Below, piece by piece: positions 16,092-21,433 of a DNA stretch of 21,433 nt. The notes below the pieces were generated by a model. It saw only the letters and a list, made by a program, of their open reading frames with translations. It was not told the origin of the DNA and did no database searches. Numbering within the stretch: the first letter of the stretch is position 1; every line of letters begins with the position of its first letter. This DNA comes from DATIUV01 sp049322755 (GTDB lineage: Bacteria > Pseudomonadota > Gammaproteobacteria > Burkholderiales > UBA6910), in the NCBI GenBank assembly GCA_049322755.1, contig JBMOQX010000081.1, positions 1 through 21,433 on the forward strand, read 5' to 3'. The translations under genes were made by a program, and so were the position numbers.

Positions 16092-18494
16092 ATGCGCCAA
16101 CTGTTGCCCCTGTCCGCGGATCTCCTCTGCCGGCGCTGCGATGAAGCGCTGCTGCCGTTCGACACCACTGCCGAGCTGCCGCCGCTGGACGGCACGGTGG
16201 GCCAGGCGCGCGCCATCGATGCCACGCGCTTTGCCATCGACATGAAGCGTCCCGGCTACAACCTGTTCGTGCTGGGCGAGCCGGGCACCGGCCGCCACGC
16301 GCTGGTGCAGCGCGTCCTGCAAGAGCAGGCCATGCGCGAGCCGCCGCCGGCCGAGTGGTGCTATGTGAACAATTTCAGAGAACCGAACCGGCCGCGCGTG
16401 CTCTGTCTGCCGGCCGGGCGCGGCGCGCAGTTGCGCCGCGACATGCAGCAGTTCGCGCAGGAGGTGGGTTCCGCCATCACCGCCGCGCTGGAGAGCGACG
16501 AGTTCCGTACGCGCACGGAAGCCATCCAGGCCGAGTACAAGCAGCGCGAGGAGGAGGCCCTGCGCGAGCTGGGGCGTGCCTCCGGGGCCCGGGGCATCGC
16601 TCTCCTGCGCACGCCCCAGGGCTTCGTGTTTGCGCCCATGAAGGGCGATGAGACCATGGAGCCGGACGAGTTTGCGCAGCTTGCCGATGCGGAGAAGGAG
16701 CGCATCGGCAAGCTGATGGACGAGTACGGAGAGGCGCTGCACAAGCTGCTGCACCAGTTTCCCCGCTGGCGGCGCGAGATGCAGGCGCGCCTGAAGCAGG
16801 TGAACCGCGACGCCATGGCGCTCGCGGTGGGCCACCTGATCGAGGAGCTGAAGGAGCGCTATACCGATCTGCTCAACGTGCTGCGCTTTCTCGACGAGGT
16901 GCTGGAGGACGTGGTGCAGAGCGGCGAGGGCATGCGCGCCAGCGAGCGCGGCGAGGGCGAAGGGGTGATGTCCCTCCTGCAGCGCTACCAGGTCAATCTG
17001 CTGGTGGACCACAGCACCACCGCGGCGGCACCGGTGGTGTTCGAGGACAATCCCAACTTCCAGAACCTGGTGGGGCGCATCGACCATCTCGCCCACATGG
17101 GCACGCTGGTCACCAACTTCACCCTGATCAAAGGCGGGGCGCTGCACCGCGCCAACGGCGGCTATCTCATGCTCGACGCTGCCAAGGTGCTGACCCAGCC
17201 CTATGCCTGGGAAGGCCTCAAGCGGGCGCTGAAGGCAGGGCAGGTGCGCATAGAAACCCTGGGCCAGGCCTTCGGCTGGGTCAGCACCCTGCCCATGGAG
17301 CCGGAACCCATTCCCCTGAACGTCAAGGTGGTGCTGTTCGGCGAACGCATCGTCTATTACCTGCTCAGGGAATACGATCCGGAATTCGAGGAGCTGTTCA
17401 AGATCGCCGCCGATTTCGAGAGCGATTTCGACCGCAGCGGGGAAAACATCCGCGGCTATGCCCAGTTCGTGGCGCGCATCGCCGGCGCCAAGGGGCTGCG
17501 CCCCTTCGAGCGCGGCGCCGTGGCACGCCTGATCGAGCACAGCGCGCGCCTGGCCGAGGACGCCGAAAAACTCTCGGCGCGCAGCCGGCCCATCAGCGAC
17601 CTGATGCAGGAAGCGGACTACTGGGCCGGCCGTGCCGGGCGCGACCGGGTGGCGCGCGCCGACGTGGAAGCGGCGCTGAAGGAGAGAATCCGCCGCGCCG
17701 AGCGCCTGCGCAACGCCGTGCAGCAGGAGATCCTGCGCAATACCCTGCTGATCTCCACCTCCGGCGAGAACGTGGGTCAGGTCAACGGCCTGGTGGTGAT
17801 CGATCTGGGCGAGTTCGTGTTCGCCCACCCGGTGCGCATCACCGCCACGACGCGGGTAGGCGAGGGCGATGTGGTGGACATTGAGCGGGAGAGCGAACTC
17901 GGCGGCTCGATTCACTCTAAGGGAGTGATGATCCTGGCGTCCTTCCTCGCCACGCGCTATGCGCGACGGCTGCCCCTGTCGCTCGCCGCCAGCCTGGTGT
18001 TCGAGCAATCCTACGGGCCGGTGGAGGGCGACAGCGCGTCGCTGGCGGAGCTGTGCGCCCTGCTGTCGTCCCTGGCCAACGTCGCCATCAAGCAGTCTCT
18101 GGCGGTGACGGGGTCGGTGAACCAGCACGGCGCCGTGCAGCCCATCGGCGGCGTGAACGAGAAGATCGAGGGTTTCTTCGACATCTGCCGCGCGCGCGGG
18201 TTGACGGGCGATCAGGGTGTGGTGATTCCGGCGTCCAACGTCAAGCATCTCATGCTGCGCGAGGACGTGGTGGCCGCGGCGGCGGCGGGGCAGTTCCACA
18301 TCTATGCCGTGGAGCATGTGGATGAGGCCATAGAGATCCTCACCGGTGTAGCCGCCGGCGAGCCGGACGAGACCGGCCTGGTGCCCGCCGGATCAATCAA
18401 TTTCCTGGTGGCGAGCCAGCTCCACGAGATGTCGCTGCTGCGCCAGGAATACGGCGGCCATGCCAAGCCCAAACGCAAGCGCAAGGAGAAGTGA
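16092..18494 (+). CDS. Lon-related ATP-dependent protease (AAA_32/LonH type)
   Basis: An 800-aa cytosolic protease related to E. coli YcbZ (LonH). Residues 13-16 hold a CxxC-like CRRC. The AAA region has GEPGTGRH at 62-69, a Walker A in which the usual Lys is Arg68, as seen in many members of this family. A long helical insertion (about 100-300) is followed by the second half of the AAA part, with GGALHRANGGYLMLDAAKVL. The C-terminal Lon protease domain carries the Ser-Lys dyad: Ser648 in EGDSAS and Lys691 in NEKIEG, 43 residues apart exactly as in Lon. It starts at ATG 16092 without a clear SD, downstream of a candidate promoter and palindrome. pncA follows 1 nt after its stop. Confidence 0.92.
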   Translation: MRQLLPLSADLLCRRCDEALLPFDTTAELPPLDGTVGQARAIDATRFAIDMKRPGYNLFVLGEPGTGRHALVQRVLQEQAMREPPPAEWCYVNNFREPNRPRVLCLPAGRGAQLRRDMQQFAQEVGSAITAALESDEFRTRTEAIQAEYKQREEEALRELGRASGARGIALLRTPQGFVFAPMKGDETMEPDEFAQLADAEKERIGKLMDEYGEALHKLLHQFPRWRREMQARLKQVNRDAMALAVGHLIEELKERYTDLLNVLRFLDEVLEDVVQSGEGMRASERGEGEGVMSLLQRYQVNLLVDHSTTAAAPVVFEDNPNFQNLVGRIDHLAHMGTLVTNFTLIKGGALHRANGGYLMLDAAKVLTQPYAWEGLKRALKAGQVRIETLGQAFGWVSTLPMEPEPIPLNVKVVLFGERIVYYLLREYDPEFEELFKIAADFESDFDRSGENIRGYAQFVARIAGAKGLRPFERGAVARLIEHSARLAEDAEKLSARSRPISDLMQEADYWAGRAGRDRVARADVEAALKERIRRAERLRNAVQQEILRNTLLISTSGENVGQVNGLVVIDLGEFVFAHPVRITATTRVGEGDVVDIERESELGGSIHSKGVMILASFLATRYARRLPLSLAASLVFEQSYGPVEGDSASLAELCALLSSLANVAIKQSLAVTGSVNQHGAVQPIGGVNEKIEGFFDICRARGLTGDQGVVIPASNVKHLMLREDVVAAAAAGQFHIYAVEHVDEAIEILTGVAAGEPDETGLVPAGSINFLVASQLHEMSLLRQEYGGHAKPKRKRKEK

Positions 18495-18495
18495 T

Positions 18496-19083
18496 ATGGC
18501 CGAGCTTGAACTGAAGCGTGACGATGCGCTGATCGTCGTCGATGTGCAGAACGACTTTCTCCCCGGCGGCAGTCTGGCCGTGCCCCGGGGCGACGAAATC
18601 GTGCCGGTGCTCAACGGTTATATCCGGCGCTTCCGTGCCCGCAGCCTGCCGCTGTTCGCCACGCGCGACTGGCATCCCATGGAGCATTGCTCCTTCCGCA
18701 GCCGCGGCGGGCCGTGGCCGCCCCATTGCGTTGCCAATACTAAAGGGGCGCAGTTTGCCCCCGGCCTCGAACTGCCGCGCAGCACGCGCGTCGTTTCCAA
18801 GGCCACGCGCGAGGAGGCGGACGCCTATTCGGGCTTCAACGGCACCGACCTGGCGGCACAATTGCGCGCGGCGGGGGTGACGCGGGTGTTCGTGGGCGGG
18901 CTGGCCACCGACTACTGCGTGCTCAACACGGTCAAGGACGCCCTCCAGGAGGGCTTCGACGTGGTGCTGCTCACGGACGCGGTGCGGGCGGTGGACGTGA
19001 AGCCGGGCGACGGCGACGCGGCCATCGCCGAAATGCACTCCCTGGGCGCCCGCACGGCGCGCCTGGAGGACCTTCGCGCATGA
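18496..19083 (+). CDS. pncA: Nicotinamidase
   Basis: A 195-aa isochorismatase-fold enzyme that deamidates nicotinamide to nicotinate in NAD salvage. The catalytic triad is visible as Asp16 in VDVQNDF, Lys102 in VVSKATR and Cys141 in GLATDYCV. The metal site is Asp58 and His60 in RDWHP, with His78 in WPPHCV. I chose ATG 18496 because it follows the protease stop by 1 nt and has AAGGAG 8 nt upstream; the longer frame from 18460 would overlap the protease gene. It is followed, after a hairpin repeat, by pncB, which uses its product. Confidence 0.95.
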   Translation: MAELELKRDDALIVVDVQNDFLPGGSLAVPRGDEIVPVLNGYIRRFRARSLPLFATRDWHPMEHCSFRSRGGPWPPHCVANTKGAQFAPGLELPRSTRVVSKATREEADAYSGFNGTDLAAQLRAAGVTRVFVGGLATDYCVLNTVKDALQEGFDVVLLTDAVRAVDVKPGDGDAAIAEMHSLGARTARLEDLRA

Positions 19084-19104
19084 ACGCCAAAGGAAACCGC
19101 ATTC

Positions 19105-19190
19105 AACGCAGAGGGCGCAGAGACGCGGAGAGCGCAGAGAAAACCGGAAAGAAATCTCTGCGTCCTCTGCGCCTCTGCGCTCTTCGCGTC
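19105..19190. repeat. Long imperfect inverted repeat (GCAGAG-rich) between pncA and pncB
   Basis: Two 36-nt arms (19105-19140 and 19155-19190) are reverse complements at 28 of 36 positions and are separated by a 14-nt loop. Each arm is built from short CGCAGAG-like units, giving one purine-rich and one pyrimidine-rich strand. Similar CGCAGAG/CTCTGCG hairpins are scattered in intergenic regions of many proteobacterial genomes. In RNA it would fold into a long stem and could lower readthrough or stabilise the upstream mRNA. There is no U-tract, so it is not a classical terminator. Confidence 0.85.
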
Positions 19191-19217
19191 GAGAGAGGTT
19201 AATAGGCGCCTGCCGAC

Positions 19218-20570
19218 ATGAACGAAGAATCTCTGCTGCTCACCGACCTGTACCAGCTCACCATGCTCCAGGCTTATTACGACCGGGGCATGAACGGAGC
19301 CGCGGTGTTCGAGTTCTTCGTGCGCAAGCTGCCGGAGAACCGCAACTTTCTCCTGGCCGCCGGGCTGGAGCAGGCCCTGGACTACCTGGAGCATGCCCGC
19401 TTCACCGAGGCCGAGCTGGACTGGCTGCGCGGCTGCGGGCGCCTGCGGCGCGACTTCGTGGACTCCCTGGCCGACTGGCGCTTTACCGGCGACGTGGACG
19501 CCATGGCCGAGGGCACGGTGTTTTTCGCCGACGAGCCCATCCTGCGGGTGACGGCGCCCCTGCGCGAGGCCCAACTGGTGGAGACCCGCCTCATCAACCT
19601 GCTGCAGTTCCAGACCATGGTGGCGTCCAAGGCGGTGCGCTGCGTGCTGGCGGCGGGCGGCGCCGTGCTGGCGGATTTCGGCCTGCGCCGCGCCCACGGG
19701 GCGGAAGCCGGCCTGCTGTCGGCACGGGCCAGCTACCTGGCCGGCTTCACCGGCAGCGCCACGGTGCTGGCGGGGATGCGCTGGGGCATCCCCCTGTTCG
19801 GCACCATGGCCCATTCCTACATCCAGGCCCACGAGTCGGAGACGGCCGCCTTCGAGGATTTCGTCCGGTCGCACCCCGCCGGCGCGACCCTGCTCATCGA
19901 CACTTATGACACGGAAGCCGCCGCGCGCAAGGTGGTGACCCTGGCCCGGAGGCTGGCCCGCGACGGCATCGCCATCCAGGGCGTGCGCATCGACAGCGGC
20001 GACCTGGCCGAGCACGCGAGGCAGGTGCGCCACATCCTGGACGAGGGGGGGCTTCCGGGCATGAAGATCTTCGCCAGTGGCAACCTGGACGAGTACCGCA
20101 TCCGCGCGCTGCGCGCCGCCGGCGCACCCATCGACGGCTACGGCGTGGGCACGCGCATGAACACTTCCGCCGACCAGCCCTACCTGGACTGCGCCTACAA
20201 GCTGCAGGAATACGGCGGCCGGCCCTGCCGCAAGCGCTCCGAAGGCAAGGCCACCTGGCCCGGACGCAAGCAGGTGTATCGCAGCCACGGCGCCGACGGC
20301 CGGATGAGCGGCGACCTGCTCACGGTCCTGAGCGATCCGCGCCCGGGCGAGGCGCTGCTGCGCCCGGTGATGCGCGGCGGCCGGCGCCTGGCCGACTCGC
20401 CCGATCTGGCGAGCGTGCGAGAGCATGCGGCGCACCAAGTGGCGCAGCTGCCCGAGGCCCTGCGCAGCTTGGACCCGGCACCTGTCTATCCCGTGGCCGT
20501 GTCGGAAGTGGTGCGCCAGCTGGCCCGTGCCGCCGACCGGCGCAGTGCCCTGGACGAACCCTCGTCTTAG
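19218..20570 (+). CDS. pncB: Nicotinate phosphoribosyltransferase
   Basis: A 450-aa enzyme that joins nicotinate to PRPP to give nicotinate mononucleotide, the entry step of the Preiss-Handler NAD pathway. The N-terminus LLTDLYQLTMLQAY (7-20) is characteristic. ADFGLRRAHG (152-161), followed by SARASYLAGFTGSATVLAG, matches the family core. His199 in GTMAHS is the expected phosphorylated histidine. DTYDTEAAARKV and GVRIDSGDL further on form the PRPP/product site. ATG 19218 is the natural start, though no good SD precedes it. It works directly after PncA. Confidence 0.95.
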   Translation: MNEESLLLTDLYQLTMLQAYYDRGMNGAAVFEFFVRKLPENRNFLLAAGLEQALDYLEHARFTEAELDWLRGCGRLRRDFVDSLADWRFTGDVDAMAEGTVFFADEPILRVTAPLREAQLVETRLINLLQFQTMVASKAVRCVLAAGGAVLADFGLRRAHGAEAGLLSARASYLAGFTGSATVLAGMRWGIPLFGTMAHSYIQAHESETAAFEDFVRSHPAGATLLIDTYDTEAAARKVVTLARRLARDGIAIQGVRIDSGDLAEHARQVRHILDEGGLPGMKIFASGNLDEYRIRALRAAGAPIDGYGVGTRMNTSADQPYLDCAYKLQEYGGRPCRKRSEGKATWPGRKQVYRSHGADGRMSGDLLTVLSDPRPGEALLRPVMRGGRRLADSPDLASVREHAAHQVAQLPEALRSLDPAPVYPVAVSEVVRQLARAADRRSALDEPSS

Positions 20571-20573
20571 CCC

Positions 20574-20999
20574 ATGCCTCTGCACAACGCCGACATCGCC
20601 GCGGTCTTCGACGAGATTGCCGATCTGCTGGAGATCGAGTCCGCCAATCCGTTCCGCATCCGCGCCTACCGCAATGCCGCGCGCATCGTCGGCGAACTGG
20701 GGCGCGACGTGCCCGCCATGGTGGCCAAGGGCGAGGATCTCACCACCCTGCCGGGCTTCGGCGAGAAGACCGAGCAGAGAAGATCCTGCAGGCGGCGGAG
20801 GCCCACCGCGGCCTCGACCCGGAGCGCCTGGCCAGGCAGATCGACGAGATCGACCGGCTCAACGCCCATCCCGAGCGCCTGGACCTGCTCGACAGCCACT
20901 GCATTGCGCTTCGGCGTGGGCCAGGCCCGGCGCGGCTGGCTGGAGGCCAAGGACGTGCTCAACACCCGGCCGCTGCGGGAGCTGCGCAAGTTGTTGTAA
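20574..20999 (+). pseudogene. polX: polX (DNA polymerase X family/PHP) pseudogene with internal deletions
   Basis: The first 67 codons are a clear PolX N-terminus with its helix-hairpin-helix: NADIAAVFDEIADLLEIES, then FRIRAYRNAARI and LPGFGEKTEQ. Near 20777 two extra bases (AG) shift the frame; the shifted frame then reads KILQAAEAHRG. It continues directly into LDPERLARQIDEIDRLN and AHPERLDLLDSHC, which belong to the distant C-terminal PHP domain. A further jump near 20905 returns to the first frame and the PolX tail RFGVGQARRGWLEAKDVLN. Full PolX is about 570-580 aa, so roughly 430 residues, including the polymerase palm, are missing. It starts 3 nt after pncB and ends 3 nt before the convergent depolymerase gene. 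Confidence 0.88.
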
Positions 21000-21002
21000 C
21001 GT

Positions 21003-21433
21003 TCAGGCGTTGCGCCGGATGAAGTCGGCGACCCGGGGGAGAATCATCTCGCGCCAGCGCCGGCCGCTGAAGATGCCGTAGTGGCCGACCCCGGGCACCA
21101 GGAAGTGTTCCTTCTTGGCTTCCGGGATATTGGTGCACAAGTCGTGGGCGGCCTCGGTCTGGCCCGGACCGGAGATGTCGTCCAGCTCGCCTTCCACGGT
21201 CATCAGCGCCGTGTTCTGGATGGCCCAGGGGCGCACCCGCTCGCCGTTGATCACCATCTCGCCCCGGGGCAGCAGATGACGCTGGAACACCATGTCTATG
21301 GTCTCCAGGTAGTACTCGGCCGGCAGGTCCATCACCGCGTTGTACTCGTCGTAGAACTTGCGGTGGGCCGCGGCCGACTCGCCGTCGCCCTGCACCAGGT
21401 GGTGGTAGAAATCGATATGGGCCTGCAGGTGCC
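21003..21433 (-). CDS. phaZ: Intracellular polyhydroxyalkanoate depolymerase, C-terminal part (runs off right edge)
   Basis: The partial reading frame is open to the window edge and codes for the last 143 or so residues of an alpha/beta-hydrolase of the PHB_depo_C type. Visible are FYDEYNAVMDLPAEYYLETI, then GELDDISGPGQT, which holds the catalytic Asp region, and GVGHYGIFSGRRWRE, which holds the catalytic His. The enzyme degrades stored polyhydroxyalkanoate inside the cell. A GTG at 21395 is internal, because family-like sequence (DFYHHLVQGDGE) continues upstream of it. The nucleophile serine and the start lie beyond the window. Confidence 0.88.
   Translation of the reverse strand, partial: HLQAHIDFYHHLVQGDGESAAAHRKFYDEYNAVMDLPAEYYLETIDMVFQRHLLPRGEMVINGERVRPWAIQNTALMTVEGELDDISGPGQTEAAHDLCTNIPEAKKEHFLVPGVGHYGIFSGRRWREMILPRVADFIRRNA

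Noticed and set aside
16005..18317. A 770-codon open frame on the minus strand opposite the Lon-like protease
   Set aside because: It is His/Leu/Arg/Ala-rich with no recognisable motifs. It mirrors a high-GC coding gene with full catalytic motifs on the plus strand.
19105..19190. CRISPR-like or tandem repeat reading of the GCAGAG units
   Set aside because: The units are short, irregular and arranged as one inverted pair, with no regular spacers and no cas genes nearby.
18912..20585. A 557-codon minus-strand frame opposite pncA/pncB
   Set aside because: It crosses the intergenic hairpin and two clear NAD salvage genes, and its composition is typical of a GC-rich shadow frame.

Overview
The window is a GC-rich proteobacterial chromosome segment. 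It looks betaproteobacterial (Rhodocyclales or Nitrosomonadales type), judged from the gene families, but no rRNA or marker gene proves this. Core genes sampled by eye are about 70% G+C. A foreign-looking block in the left half is lower, at about 52-60% in sampled rows.

Left edge (27-1266, + strand): the end of a prophage lysis module made of three overlapping genes: a small membrane-anchored DUF6127-like protein, a 3TM-type (GTA-like) holin and a GH24 endolysin with an E/C/T catalytic triad. Late phage genes would be expected beyond the left edge.

1303-12783 (- strand): a tightly packed operon that is the main object of interest. In transcription order it encodes an SNF2 helicase with a C-terminal DUF3883 domain (DrmD-like), a PD-(D/E)XK endonuclease, a 1007-aa DUF1156 adenine methyltransferase with a Zn-ribbon, a small protein that may also have a PD-(D/E)XK-type fold, a 939-aa DUF499 P-loop ATPase (BrxC/PglY-related), and the C-terminal half of a DUF4917-type (SIR2-like) protein. 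Gaps between genes are 1-12 nt. The gene content points to an anti-phage modification/restriction system. It combines parts also known from DISARM (DrmD, DrmMI) and BREX (DUF499 ATPase, DUF1156 methylase) but lacks DrmA/B/C, PglZ and BrxA. It is bounded by the phage lysis genes on one side and a decayed IS1380-like transposase fragment on the other.

13157-15907 (- strand): core-like genes for endonuclease V, an alkaline-phosphatase-superfamily phosphodiesterase, a YbhB/PEBP protein and a small conserved hypothetical protein.

15908-16091: a divergent promoter region with two short perfect palindromes.

16092-20570 (+ strand): a Lon-like protease of the AAA_32/LonH type, then nicotinamidase (pncA) and nicotinate phosphoribosyltransferase (pncB). 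Together the last two convert nicotinamide to nicotinate mononucleotide. A long imperfect hairpin repeat lies between them. Next come a multiply deleted polX pseudogene (20574-20999) and, convergent at the right edge, the C-terminal part of an intracellular polyhydroxyalkanoate depolymerase.
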